A DNA stretch of 64,000 bases. It comes from Desulfosarcina widdelii (GTDB lineage: Bacteria > Desulfobacterota > Desulfobacteria > Desulfobacterales > Desulfosarcinaceae). A program made the position numbers and the translations under genes. This document shows, in pieces, positions 1 to 8,930 of this stretch; within the stretch, counting starts at the first letter, position 1; each line of letters opens with the position of its first letter. The notes under the pieces were generated by a model. The model searched no databases. It was given only the letters and a program-made list of their open reading frames with translations, and was not told the origin of the DNA. The stretch is from positions 868,001-932,000 of the forward strand of contig NZ_AP021875.1 in assembly GCF_009688965.1 (NCBI RefSeq), written 5' to 3'.

Positions 1-338
1 AGGTTTTTTGTACGGCAATCGAACGTCGACGGATGGGCATCCCATACGGATTGCTGGATCGGTCAACTTTTGGCACGTGCCAATATAGCCATCCGACCGT
101 TCAATACAAGCTGGACAGTCTTTTTATTTCGGGTGAAGCGCGAAAGATGGATTGGATGTAGCTTAATTGTGACTACAAAACAGCCTTGACCGGCGGATTA
201 AGGAGTGCGATAAGGGGAGCATTTCAATCTGCCCTAAAGACCACGTTTCCGTTGTTCACATATTCAATCCGCAAGCGGACGGCCAGCATCGAAGGGTGGG
301 CGGTCCGACCTGTCGGCCATGCCAGAGGAGGTGTGAGG

Positions 339-1460
339 ATGAAAATCGAGACTGTTGGAATCGTAGGATTCGGTGTGATGGGAGCGGCCATCGGGCTCAA
401 CGCGGCAGCATCCGGCTATCGTGTTATTTACAAGGAGTTGAACGACGAACTGGTCGCTGCCATGTATGACCGCTGGGTCAAAGGTAGTCTGGAGAAGCGG
501 GTGGCCAAAGGCAAGATGACACAAAAGGAGATGGACGAGATAACCGCTTTGATCTCCGGAACCTCGAGCTACGCGGACCTGGCTCCGTGCGATCTGGTCA
601 TCGAGGCGGCCGTGGAAAAAATGGATCTGAAAATTCAGGTCTTCAAGGATCTGGATGCCGTTTGCCGGCCGGATGCCATCCTGGTCAGCAACACGTCCAC
701 CTTCCTGATCGAACGGCTGATGGCGTCGGTTTCCAACCCCTCCCGCACCGCGGGCCTGCACTACTTTTTTCCCGCCAACATCAATCGACTGGTGGAGGTG
801 ATCCGGCAAAAAGAGACCAGCGACGAAACTTTCGAGGCCCTGATGGGCTTTGCCGAAAAAAATCGCAAGGTTCCTATTGCGGTCAAGGATTTTCCGGGGT
901 TTGCGATCAATCCGGTGTTTATCTCCAGCTACATGATTCTGGATTCTTTTTATGGTGAACAGGCCAATGTGGCCACCCTGGAACACATTTCCCAGCAGGC
1001 CTTAGGGGTGCGCTTTGGCATCATGTGGGTCCAGAACGGTTCCGGCTTGGGCACCTGCTACCATGCCGCCGTATCCATGAACGATTATCTGGCCGATACC
1101 GATGTAGGCTATCCGGCGGTGCCCGACCAGTTGAAAAGCCAGTTCGAAAGCGGGGCACCCTGGAACCTGGAAGATGGCCCGGTGGCAGATGATTCGGAGT
1201 TGGCCAATACCGTCCGGGATCGCCTGCTGGGAAACATTTTTACCATCGCGACCCATCTCGTCGAAAAAGAAGTGGTTTCCATGAGTGACCTGGAACGGGG
1301 GATCTGCACGGCCCTGGCCTGGCCCAAGGGGCCTTTTTCCATGATGAATGCGCTGGGGATGGATGAGGCTGCCCGGCTGGTGGCCTTGACCGTGGAAAGC
1401 GGCGAGTACAAGATGCCCAAAACCTTTTCGGGCGGAGTTCCAGTACCCTGGCCCTTGTAA
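339..1460 (+). CDS. 3-hydroxyacyl-CoA dehydrogenase family protein
   Basis: A 373-aa NAD-dependent oxidoreductase of the 3-hydroxyacyl-CoA dehydrogenase superfamily. The Rossmann glycine motif GFGVMGAAIG lies near residue 10, followed by the conserved SNTSTF block (about residue 125) and LHYFFPA, where the catalytic His sits. The C-terminal half is the dimerisation/substrate domain. The likely reaction is NAD-linked oxidation of 3-hydroxyacyl-CoA in beta-oxidation. The open frame extends upstream to 186, but AGGAGGTG just before ATG 339 and family alignment favour this start. It stands alone, with a hairpin terminator at 1579. Exact substrate is not determinable. Confidence 0.85.
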   Translation: MKIETVGIVGFGVMGAAIGLNAAASGYRVIYKELNDELVAAMYDRWVKGSLEKRVAKGKMTQKEMDEITALISGTSSYADLAPCDLVIEAAVEKMDLKIQVFKDLDAVCRPDAILVSNTSTFLIERLMASVSNPSRTAGLHYFFPANINRLVEVIRQKETSDETFEALMGFAEKNRKVPIAVKDFPGFAINPVFISSYMILDSFYGEQANVATLEHISQQALGVRFGIMWVQNGSGLGTCYHAAVSMNDYLADTDVGYPAVPDQLKSQFESGAPWNLEDGPVADDSELANTVRDRLLGNIFTIATHLVEKEVVSMSDLERGICTALAWPKGPFSMMNALGMDEAARLVALTVESGEYKMPKTFSGGVPVPWPL

Positions 1461-1513
1461 AATTAGGTAAAACAATCCGACGGAATGTTGATGAACTCGT
1501 AACAAGTCCCGGA

Positions 1514-1568
1514 CTCGTCATGCCGGACCTGATAGGCCTGCCCCGGACCTGATCCGGGGGCATCCAGC
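1514..1568. repeat. Partial CGTCATGCCGG-type intergenic repeat
   Basis: The spacer carries CGTCATGCCGGACCTGAT and an inverted, imperfect ATCCGGGGGCATCCAG. It resembles the palindrome at 9983-10054 and the common dispersed CGTCATTCCGG/CCGGAATCCAG repeats of many Proteobacteria. Confidence 0.45.
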
Positions 1569-1578
1569 AGGTATCGAA

Positions 1579-1609
1579 ACACCCGGACAGCTCCGTTCGG
1601 GTGTTTTTA
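1579..1609 (+). terminator. Rho-independent terminator between convergent genes
   Basis: A 7-bp stem ACACCCG/CGGGTGT is followed by TTTTT. It lies between the dehydrogenase gene and the convergent PilZ gene, whose stop is inside the hairpin tail. It most clearly serves the plus-strand gene. Confidence 0.7.
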
Positions 1610-2263
1610 TTTGGTATCCTTCAATCGACAAATTCCCTTGACGCGTTGGCTGGGAAGAGAACGGGGCGTTGTATCCAACAGGGCTTCACTCACCACCGGT
1701 TGGGGGCCTATGTCTTTTTCCCTGACTATTTTTTCCCGCTGCTCGTCCATCAGCAGGGGAGGATCGATGCCGCAGTGCAGTTGAAGGCTGGTGTATTGGC
1801 CATCGTCCCGTAGGACCACGCCGTTGATGGGAGCGGTTCGTCCGCTGGGAAAATGGATTTCGCCGAGGACCGCCTCTCCTTGTGCGTACACGCCCGTGCA
1901 ACCAAGGCCAATACCGGTTTCCGAGACATCTTTGACAGGACAGGTGAAGGCCGCGGCGGCCGGCAGGTCGGTCGATTTTTCGATAAAGCGGGGGCGGGGA
2001 GAATCGTCATACTGCAGCCGGTAATGTTGTCGCTGCTGTGCCAACGGGTCGTGATCCGATTTTATCGAGGACGCTTGCCCCTGTTTTGTCCCCTGGCGCA
2101 GGCGCACGACTGCGATCAAAAAGACCAGGGCACTGATGGTCAAAATCGATGCCACATAATAGCGGCCGTGTGCAGAAAGGTTTTCGGGCCAAAATTGGCG
2201 CGCGCAAAGCGTTGCCAGAAATACAGCCATACTGATCGTCAGCGTGATCAATGTACTTTTCAT
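1607..2263 (-). CDS. Membrane-anchored PilZ domain protein
   Basis: A 218-aa protein. Two hydrophobic segments (about residues 5-22 and 36-52) anchor it in the inner membrane. A cytoplasmic PilZ domain follows, with the c-di-GMP signature RQHYR (about 85-89) and DVSETGIG (about 118-125). PilZ domains bind cyclic di-GMP and relay it to motility, secretion or envelope functions; the partner is not evident here. It is convergent with the dehydrogenase gene and apparently monocistronic. Confidence 0.75.
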   Translation of the reverse strand: MKSTLITLTISMAVFLATLCARQFWPENLSAHGRYYVASILTISALVFLIAVVRLRQGTKQGQASSIKSDHDPLAQQRQHYRLQYDDSPRPRFIEKSTDLPAAAAFTCPVKDVSETGIGLGCTGVYAQGEAVLGEIHFPSGRTAPINGVVLRDDGQYTSLQLHCGIDPPLLMDEQREKIVREKDIGPQPVVSEALLDTTPRSLPSQRVKGICRLKDTK

Positions 2264-2488
2264 GGTACGGATTCCAATGGATGAAATGGGTGCGGTGCCT
2301 TCATGGCACTAAGACGATTTTCGGCATCTTTCCGGGATTCTTGAACAGCAAATGAAATCCTTCCATCGCCAAAACCCGATTCGTGACTATAGTATGGTTC
2401 GGGTCGAACGATGCCAGCAGAAACGTTCGATGCATATGGGCAGATCTCAGGACGGGGTGTTGCAATCCAAAAGAGGGAAGCGAAAAGA

Positions 2489-3295
2489 ATGGCACAAGAG
2501 GATTATTACGAGGTGCTGGGGGTCAATCGCGATGCGGATGCGAAAACCATAAAGGAGGCCTTTCGTCAGCTTGCTTTTAAATATCATCCGGATCGAAGCG
2601 AAAACGGTGAGCGAAACGCAGATATAATGAAGCGGGTCAACGAAGCGTATGCCGTTTTGTCCCACCCGGAGAAACGGCAGGCTTACGATGCCATGCGCAC
2701 GCAATATGGAGACAACGCCTACGGTCAGTTCCGCAATGCATACAGCCAGCAGGATATTTTCAACGGCTCGGATGTATACCGGGTTTTCGAAGAGATGGCA
2801 CGCTCCTTCGGGCTGCGCGGAGTGGACGACATTTTCAGCGATTTTTATGGGCCGGGGTATCGAAAATTCGAATTCAAACGGCACGGTCTGCACGGAAAGG
2901 GATTTATTTATCGGGGCGGCTTCGGCAAACGACGGGGTCAGACCATGGCCGGGCAGCCCCCCAAAAGTTTCGGCCGTTTTGCACGGTACCTGTTGCAGAA
3001 AGCAACCGGCGTGGCCCTTCCCAAGGACGGTGAGGACATTTACGACACCATCCATCTGACCCCGGAATTTGCGAGAACCGGCGGCCCCTATCCCTATCGA
3101 CACCGTCAGCGGGACAAAAAGCTGGTGGTCAAGATCCCCTCCGGTGCCAGAAGCGGGCAGCAGATCCGGTTGGTACAGATGGGAGCCCTGGGGAAAAACG
3201 GCGGTATTGCGGGGGATCTCTACCTGAAAGTGAAGCTAAAAAAACCGTTGTTGGAAAAAGCGAAGGATTTTGTTGTCTCGACTTTCAGCCGATGA
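2489..3295 (+). CDS. DnaJ-like (CbpA-type) J-domain protein
   Basis: A 268-aa co-chaperone. An N-terminal J domain (residues 4-70) carries the HPD tripeptide in YHPDRS, needed to stimulate DnaK ATPase. A central Gly/Phe/Arg-rich region follows, then one CTD-like beta domain near the C terminus (KIPSGARSGQQIRL). It has no CxxCxGxG zinc finger and only part of the usual double CTD, so it is shorter than DnaJ or CbpA. The open frame extends up to 2411, but MAQEDYYEVLGV at 2489 is the canonical start. Confidence 0.85.
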   Translation: MAQEDYYEVLGVNRDADAKTIKEAFRQLAFKYHPDRSENGERNADIMKRVNEAYAVLSHPEKRQAYDAMRTQYGDNAYGQFRNAYSQQDIFNGSDVYRVFEEMARSFGLRGVDDIFSDFYGPGYRKFEFKRHGLHGKGFIYRGGFGKRRGQTMAGQPPKSFGRFARYLLQKATGVALPKDGEDIYDTIHLTPEFARTGGPYPYRHRQRDKKLVVKIPSGARSGQQIRLVQMGALGKNGGIAGDLYLKVKLKKPLLEKAKDFVVSTFSR

Positions 3296-3504
3296 TACAT
3301 TTATAGAAAATGTGTGTTGCAATGGCGCATTTGATGTCGCCTTACTGGAAAATTACGCGAGCCGGCTTCAGAAGGGGCCTAAAAATCGGTCCGGCAGCTG
3401 ATTTCCGAAAGGGCGATTCCTACCTCCCCATCGGTCCATACTCATGTGGGGGTTGCACAAAGTCGTGGTGAGCGGACCGGGCAGCCGCGAAAGGAGGATG
3501 CACG

Positions 3505-3804
3505 ATGCAAATATTGGTGACCTTTAAAAACGTAGACTCCTCAGATTTCCTGAAATCCTACCTTGAAGAAAAACTCGAACGCCTCGAAAAAATCATGCCC
3601 CACCCCGGGACCGCCGATGTGGTTTTCCAGGAAGAAAAGCTCCGCAAAATCGTGGATGTCAGCCTGACCGGCAAGGGCTTCGACGTCCATGCCAAAGAAG
3701 AGAGCGGGGCCTGGAACGAAGCCATCGACCTGGTCGTCGACAAAGCCAAAAAACAGTTGGTTAAAAACAAGGAAAAGCTTCAGGCCCATCGCGCCGAAGC
3801 TTGA
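3505..3804 (+). CDS. hpf: Ribosome hibernation-promoting factor HPF/YfiA family
   Basis: A 99-aa short-form HPF/YfiA (sigma-54 modulation/S30EA) protein with the beta-alpha-beta-beta-beta-alpha layout. It binds the decoding centre of the 30S subunit and stabilises inactive ribosomes in stationary phase. It lacks the C-terminal dimerisation domain of long HPF. A strong AAAGGAGG precedes the ATG. The 200-bp upstream spacer has no other visible gene. Confidence 0.85.
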   Translation: MQILVTFKNVDSSDFLKSYLEEKLERLEKIMPHPGTADVVFQEEKLRKIVDVSLTGKGFDVHAKEESGAWNEAIDLVVDKAKKQLVKNKEKLQAHRAEA

Positions 3805-3856
3805 TTTCACCAGCGATATTGAAAACCTGCGGTTATCGGCCTTTTGTGGACGGGCG

Positions 3857-4258
3857 CTATCTGACCAGATGCTTGAAGTCGTCACGCTCAAGGTTGGATG
3901 CGTCCACGTTCATCTTTCCGCTGGAATCCGTACTGCCGGTAAGGCGTCCGTCCCTGAGCCATTGACGGACGCCGTTTTCCGTCAGGTAGGTCAGTCGGGA
4001 AAATGTTTCGATGTCGTAGGACTTTGTGGAGGAAGGCGGGTTTTCGGAGACGGGGGCCGGGCTTGAAGGCGTCTTTGCGGCCGGTTGTTTCTTTTCTGCG
4101 CTGTCGCTTTCGGGTCCATCGGCAAAAATGACCCATTTGCCGCCGCGTTTTTCACCGCGGAGTTTTCCTTCGCGCAGCATTCGGGCAACGGTGGATGTGG
4201 CAAGGCCGGTCTTTTTCGAATATTCGGCTGTGGTCAGGGTCGCTTCGTTTTCGGTCAT
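3857..4258 (-). CDS. Tandem MerR/excisionase-type helix-turn-helix protein
   Basis: A 133-aa protein with two small HTH modules. The first (residues 7-45; EYSKKTGLATSTVARMLREG) is followed by a Lys/Gly wing (RGGKWVI). The second (about 82-130; FSRLTYLTENGVRQWLRDGRL) is followed by LERDDFKHLVR. A low-complexity Ser/Pro/Ala linker joins them. It is probably a small transcription factor; its targets are unknown. It sits 75 bp downstream of the HDOD gene on the same strand and may be co-transcribed with it. Confidence 0.6.
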   Translation of the reverse strand: MTENEATLTTAEYSKKTGLATSTVARMLREGKLRGEKRGGKWVIFADGPESDSAEKKQPAAKTPSSPAPVSENPPSSTKSYDIETFSRLTYLTENGVRQWLRDGRLTGSTDSSGKMNVDASNLERDDFKHLVR

Positions 4259-4333
4259 ATGCTCTGCTCCTTTTCAAAGCCCGAATCGATCAGGCATGCG
4301 GTTATACGAAAATGGGTGAACAGGTGAAGCGAA

Positions 4334-5416
4334 TCAGGCCATGCTCTGGGTGATCTGGCCGACGGCTTCGATGGTGGCCTCCTTGTATTTGGCCAGGTCC
4401 TCTTCGTCAAGTGCGAGAAAGTCCAGCGCATCCGGGGCCAGTTCGTAAAGGGACGCGTCCGTATTGCTGCCGATGTCGCACTGAAGGGCTATATGGTTGG
4501 CGGTATGGACGATATACGCCAGTTGATTGCGGTCCGATTCACCGGGTTCGTGATGGTAGCGCATGGCGCTCACATGGTTTTCCGGGAGTTTCCATTTGGT
4601 GCAAAGATCCGAGGCCAGTTCGGTATGGTCGAAGCCGAGCACCTGGCGTTCGACTTCCAGAAACGTGGTTCCGGCCTTCAGGGCCTGATCCACCTGATCT
4701 TTGCGTTCGAGCAAATACTTATCCAAGGCCAGTTTGCCGGCGTCGTGGATCAATCCCACCGAAAAGGCGTCGTTTTCCATTGCAGGGGCACGATCCTTGG
4801 CGATCAGGCGTGAACACAGGGCCACGGCCAAGGAGTGTTGCCAGAGGGACCCGGACCCCATACGGTAGCCTTTGAGGTGGCTTCCTAAAAGGCTGGTGGC
4901 CGATACCATGGCGATGAGCTGCTCCAGAGTTTTGTGGCCCAGTACGACGGTTGCCTGGTGGATGGAAGAGACCATGCCCGAAAGCCCGTAATAGGCGGAG
5001 TTGGCCACCTGAAGAACCTTGGCGGCAATGGCCTGGTCCGTTTCGATAACTTCGGCGATTTCTTTGAAACCCGATTTGGGATTGGCCATGATCTCCCTGG
5101 CCTTGAGGATGATCTTCGGCATCGGCGGCAGATCTTTTACGCTGGTAAGAATTTTGCGCCTCAGATCGGTTCCGTCCAGTTCGCCGGATTTTTTTTCGGC
5201 AATCGGCGTAAAAACGACCTTGTCCTCTTTTTCGGCCGCCGGGGGTGCGGGCGCCGGTTGTTCCGGCTGTTCCTCAACCGGTTCAGATGGGACGCGAAGA
5301 TCCAGCGTAATTTTGGATTTGCAGGCGGGGCAGGGGAAAGAGATTTTTTTTCCGGCCGGAAGGCGGTCGTCGGGAAGTTCAAAGGATTTTGCGCAGTTTT
5401 CGCATTCAACTTTCAT
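4334..5416 (-). CDS. HDOD domain protein with N-terminal zinc ribbon
   Basis: A 360-aa protein. Residues 4-39 form an MJ0042-type zinc ribbon (CENC...CPAC). A Pro/Glu-rich linker follows, then an HDOD domain from about residue 85 (LRRKILTSVKDLPPMPKIIL) to about 300. HDOD domains are catalytically degenerate HD-phosphodiesterase relatives used as signalling scaffolds in motility, cell-cycle and stress control. This architecture is common in Desulfobacterota. The start is fixed by MKVECENC. Confidence 0.85.
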   Translation of the reverse strand: MKVECENCAKSFELPDDRLPAGKKISFPCPACKSKITLDLRVPSEPVEEQPEQPAPAPPAAEKEDKVVFTPIAEKKSGELDGTDLRRKILTSVKDLPPMPKIILKAREIMANPKSGFKEIAEVIETDQAIAAKVLQVANSAYYGLSGMVSSIHQATVVLGHKTLEQLIAMVSATSLLGSHLKGYRMGSGSLWQHSLAVALCSRLIAKDRAPAMENDAFSVGLIHDAGKLALDKYLLERKDQVDQALKAGTTFLEVERQVLGFDHTELASDLCTKWKLPENHVSAMRYHHEPGESDRNQLAYIVHTANHIALQCDIGSNTDASLYELAPDALDFLALDEEDLAKYKEATIEAVGQITQSMA

Positions 5417-5742
5417 AGGAACACCTTTCTCAATCCCATCCGGGGTTCATCTTTTTTGGAAGCTGTTAGCAAATTCAAATTATATCGGTTTTCGTCGATT
5501 TTGGCCACCATCAAATTGATGCGTGATCGGGCCGCGATGCAAGGAGGCATCGTCACCTCTTTTCATCGACCCTGTCGTGGAAAACTTTATAGCCGATTTG
5601 GCCATGTTTGTGGCCGGTGTGCAGGATTGTACATGTTTTAAGGATGATAAAATTGTGGTATGAGGCGTTCTGGTATTCGAAACGGGTCGCCCCGCAAAAC
5701 AGAGCGGCCGACAAGCCTATTTTTATCGGAAAAGATATCGCC

Positions 5743-6270
5743 ATGCATGTATGTCTGATGGTTGCCATCACCGCCGACGGCAAGATCGCCAGAAACTCGG
5801 ATCATTTCCCGGACTGGACCGGCAAGGCCGACAAGAAACTCTACGTCGAAATTACCAAGAAGGCCGGGGTCATGATCATGGGGTCCAAAACCTTCGACAT
5901 CATCGGACGGGTGCTGCCCGGAAGAAAAACTGTCGTCATGACGCGAAACCCAGAGCGCCGCTCGGACCGGGACGATCTCGTGTTCACCCGTGATCCTGCG
6001 GACAAAATCCTGGCCGATCTGGCGGACCAGGGCTATACCGAAGCCGTTGTCGTCGGCGGCGCGATGATCAATCAGCTCTTTGCCGCCAACGGCCTGATCA
6101 ACGAACTGATCCTGACAATTTCACCCTATGCCTTCGGGACCGGCATCTCTGTTTTTGCGGACACGGTGGACCTCAAGCTCTCCTTGAAGAAATTCTGGCA
6201 ACTGGACGACAACACCCTGTGCGTGCGCTACGCCGTACTTCGCGACCAAGAAGTCCCCATCCAGAAATAG
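5743..6270 (+). CDS. Dihydrofolate reductase / RibD C-terminal family protein
   Basis: A 175-aa protein of the DHFR/RibD-C fold. The N terminus VAITADGKIA and the PGRKTVVMTRNP and VVGGAMINQLF segments match NADPH-dependent reductases of this family. The fold is that of pteridine and pyrimidine reductases, but no specific substrate can be assigned. The frame is open upstream to 5608; ATG 5743 fits the family's N terminus, although no strong ribosome-binding site is visible. It is convergent with the next gene, leaving 12 bp. Confidence 0.75.
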   Translation: MHVCLMVAITADGKIARNSDHFPDWTGKADKKLYVEITKKAGVMIMGSKTFDIIGRVLPGRKTVVMTRNPERRSDRDDLVFTRDPADKILADLADQGYTEAVVVGGAMINQLFAANGLINELILTISPYAFGTGISVFADTVDLKLSLKKFWQLDDNTLCVRYAVLRDQEVPIQK

Positions 6271-6282
6271 AACATTTCTGGC

Positions 6283-7176
6283 CTAAACAAAGGATGGCTG
6301 TCTGCTCATCGCTTCCAATACCTTATAGAGCCCCTGGGTGCCCAGGTTTTCCCACCCCATGGCCATGGCGGCGACATAGAACTGGTGGACCAGCGCCAGG
6401 CCGGGAAGGGACAGGCGCATGCGCTTCGACTCTTCTAAAGCAATGCCCATGTCTTTGACAAAATGTTTAATGTAAAACCCGGGATCGAAGTCGCCGTCGG
6501 CAATACGCCGGCCCTGGTTGTTAATGGACCAGGAACTGGCCGCCCCCTTGCCGATGACGTCGATTACCCGGTGGGCGTCCATCCCCATACGGCTTGCGTA
6601 AAGCAGCGATTCCACCACGCCGATCATGGTGCCGGCGATCAGAATCTGATTGGTCATCTTGGTGTGCTGGCCGGCTCCGGCTGCACCCATCAGGGAAATG
6701 GTTTTGCCCATGATTTCAAGCAGGGGCCGCATTGCATCGAACACCGGTTGATCGCCGCCCACCATGATGGCCAGCGAAGCCTGCCGGGCGCCCACGTCGC
6801 CACCGGAAACCGGGGCGTCCAGGGCCAGGACGCTTTTTGCCTGGCACTGCTGATAAATGGTCCGGGCCAGGTCCGGGCTGGAGGTGGTCATGTCCACCAC
6901 GGTGTCCCCGGGTTTGGCCCCGGCCAGAACGCCGTCGTCGCCCAGAATCACCTCATTAACATCCTCCGGAAATCCCACCATCGTGAAAACGATGTCGCTG
7001 CTGCGGGCCACTTGCTCGGGTGTTTCGGCCCAGGCTGCGCCCTTTTCCAGCAGGGGAGAAGTTTTTTCACGGGTGCGGTTGAATACGGTCAGCCGGTGCC
7101 CGGCGTCGATCAGGTGACCGCACATGGACAGGCCCATAACCCCGGTTCCGATCCAGCCGATGTTTTGCGTTGTCAT
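6283..7176 (-). CDS. NAD(P)-dependent 3-hydroxyisobutyrate dehydrogenase family protein
   Basis: A 297-aa beta-hydroxyacid dehydrogenase. The Rossmann motif GWIGTGVMGLSMC is at the N terminus, with the substrate motif DAPVSGGDVGA (about residues 119-129) and the catalytic-lysine region GQHTKMTNQI (about 168-177, Lys in KMTNQ). Members reduce or oxidise 3-hydroxyisobutyrate, tartronate semialdehyde or similar acids; which one is not shown. GAGGATCACATG gives a good start. Confidence 0.85.
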   Translation of the reverse strand: MTTQNIGWIGTGVMGLSMCGHLIDAGHRLTVFNRTREKTSPLLEKGAAWAETPEQVARSSDIVFTMVGFPEDVNEVILGDDGVLAGAKPGDTVVDMTTSSPDLARTIYQQCQAKSVLALDAPVSGGDVGARQASLAIMVGGDQPVFDAMRPLLEIMGKTISLMGAAGAGQHTKMTNQILIAGTMIGVVESLLYASRMGMDAHRVIDVIGKGAASSWSINNQGRRIADGDFDPGFYIKHFVKDMGIALEESKRMRLSLPGLALVHQFYVAAMAMGWENLGTQGLYKVLEAMSRQPSFV

Positions 7177-7268
7177 GTGATCCTCCTATCCAGGGCTGCC
7201 ACTGCTTGCCAATGGCCTCCATTTAATGAAATGGCGTTGACGACTTCGTTAATAATCGCTTTCCAGAA

Positions 7269-7412
7269 GACTTCGTAAGAAGCCCGAGATCCCCCGCTAA
7301 ACACCAGACGGGACAAGAAGGCTTGCGAGTCACGAGGAAGGAGGCGTACCTAAACGTACTCCGCACGACGAGGGACGAAGCGTAACGCCAATATCGGGCT
7401 TCTTACGAAGTC
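7269..7412. repeat. 144-bp element with 19-bp perfect terminal inverted repeats
   Basis: GACTTCGTAAGAAGCCCGA at 7269-7287 is repeated exactly in reverse complement at 7394-7412. The interior is GC-rich with further imperfect dyads (GGCGTACC...ACTCCGCAC). There is no ORF inside. It looks like a MITE or REP-like mobile repeat. The stop codon of the neighbouring kinase lies two bases beyond its right end. Confidence 0.7.
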
Positions 7413-7413
7413 G

Positions 7414-8916
7414 TCACCGTTCGGTAACGTCCTCGGCAACCGCAGGCAGATACACGGAAAAGATAGCTCCCTTGTTGATTTCGGATTCAACCGTGATTTC
7501 CCCATTATGGCTTCTCACGATGCCATAGGCGGTGGACAAACCCAGGCCGGTTCCGCGTTCCAACCCCTTGGTGGTAAAAAAGGGTTCGAAGATGCGGTCT
7601 TGAATATCCTTGGGTATTCCGTGTCCGCAATCGGATACCTTCAATTGGACATAGGTCTGTTCGTCGGACAGCGAGGCGATTTTGTTGATTTTGCGGCCTT
7701 CGACGCAGGATGTTTCGATGAAGATATCCCCGCCGTCCGGCATGGCATCGGCGGCATTGAGCACCAGGTTGATCAGAACCTGCTCGATCTGGCCCTTATC
7801 GGCTTTAACGTCCGGAATATTTTTGGATAAAGTGGGTTGGATACGGATCCGCTTTTTCGTTGCCGCAACCGTTTCGGACACCTCTTCTACCAGCGTATTC
7901 AGGTTCACCATGCTGACTTTAAAGTCCCCGCCCCGGGCATAGTGCAGCAATTGGTTGGTCAGTTTAGCGCCGCTCTCAACCAGTTTGTTGATTTTTTCCA
8001 GGTGTTTTTCAATCGGAGAGGGGTCGTCCAGCTTCACCTGGCACAGCGATGCGTTGCCATGAATGCCCATCAACAGGTTGTTGAAATTGTGTGCAATACC
8101 GCCTGCAAGCGTTCCCAGCGCCTCCATTCGCTGGGAGTTTCTCAGTTGGGCCTCCGTCATTCTTTGCGCGGTGGTGTCCTTTCCGAAGCATAAGATTGCC
8201 GGTTGCTCTTCCCACACGATCAACAGGGCATTGAGTTCAATGTCTCGAAAATCGCCGTTTGTATTTTTCATTTTGAAGCAGATGCGATTGGACAGCTTCT
8301 CCCCGCGCATGCGCCGTTTGTAGCGGTCCTGGATCATGGGCCGGTCGTCGGGATGAACGAATTCGAGAAATGAGCGCTCGGAAATATTGTCTAAGGTGTC
8401 TCCCAGGATTTCGGATGCGCTGGGATTCATGAATCTGATCCGCTGGTCCTGGAGCACAAATATGGCATCGTTGGCATGTTCGATGACGATCCGGTATTTT
8501 TCCTCCGAACGCCTGAGGGCATCTTCGATATTTTTGCGGTCGGTAATATCCACAAGGATGCCCTGCACCCCGGTAACCTGGCCGTTTTTAATGATCGGAC
8601 GGGCGCTTGTATGCGCCCATTTAATTTCTCCCGTTTTGGTGACAAGCCGGTATTCCGTGGCTTCTTCCACACCTTCAAGGATCCTTAAAAATTGGTCCAT
8701 CCTGTCCCGCAGGTCGTCGGGATGAACGAATTCCACAAAATTTCTTCCGACGACTTCATCAAGGGTATAACCGGACAACCGGACAATGTTGGGGCTGACA
8801 TAGGTCACCACCGCATTCCGATCGGTGGTGTAGAGAACATCGTTCAGGTTTTCCACCATTTCGCGATAATTCTCCTGGTCGTTCGACTTTGCTGTATCCG
8901 CGGCTGCCTTTTTCAT
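7414..8916 (-). CDS. PAS-PAS sensor histidine kinase
   Basis: A 500-aa soluble kinase. PAS1 occupies about 20-135 (VTYVSPNIVRLSGY) and PAS2 about 140-260 (FMNPSASEILGD). A HisKA-type dimerisation helix carries the phospho-acceptor His in GGIAHNFNNLL, and a HATPase_c domain follows with N box LVLNAADAMPDGG and G boxes DCGHGIP and GTGLGLS. No membrane segment is predicted, so the signal is cytoplasmic. The frame starts at TTG 8934, but ATG 8916 has AAGGA at proper spacing. No cognate response regulator is adjacent. Confidence 0.85.
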   Translation of the reverse strand: MKKAAADTAKSNDQENYREMVENLNDVLYTTDRNAVVTYVSPNIVRLSGYTLDEVVGRNFVEFVHPDDLRDRMDQFLRILEGVEEATEYRLVTKTGEIKWAHTSARPIIKNGQVTGVQGILVDITDRKNIEDALRRSEEKYRIVIEHANDAIFVLQDQRIRFMNPSASEILGDTLDNISERSFLEFVHPDDRPMIQDRYKRRMRGEKLSNRICFKMKNTNGDFRDIELNALLIVWEEQPAILCFGKDTTAQRMTEAQLRNSQRMEALGTLAGGIAHNFNNLLMGIHGNASLCQVKLDDPSPIEKHLEKINKLVESGAKLTNQLLHYARGGDFKVSMVNLNTLVEEVSETVAATKKRIRIQPTLSKNIPDVKADKGQIEQVLINLVLNAADAMPDGGDIFIETSCVEGRKINKIASLSDEQTYVQLKVSDCGHGIPKDIQDRIFEPFFTTKGLERGTGLGLSTAYGIVRSHNGEITVESEINKGAIFSVYLPAVAEDVTER

Positions 8917-8930
8917 GGGAGGTTCCTTTG

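Noticed and set aside
1..185. Possible 3' end of an upstream gene
   Set aside because: Open frames exist to 69 and to about 180, but nothing recognisable can be read from so short a piece.
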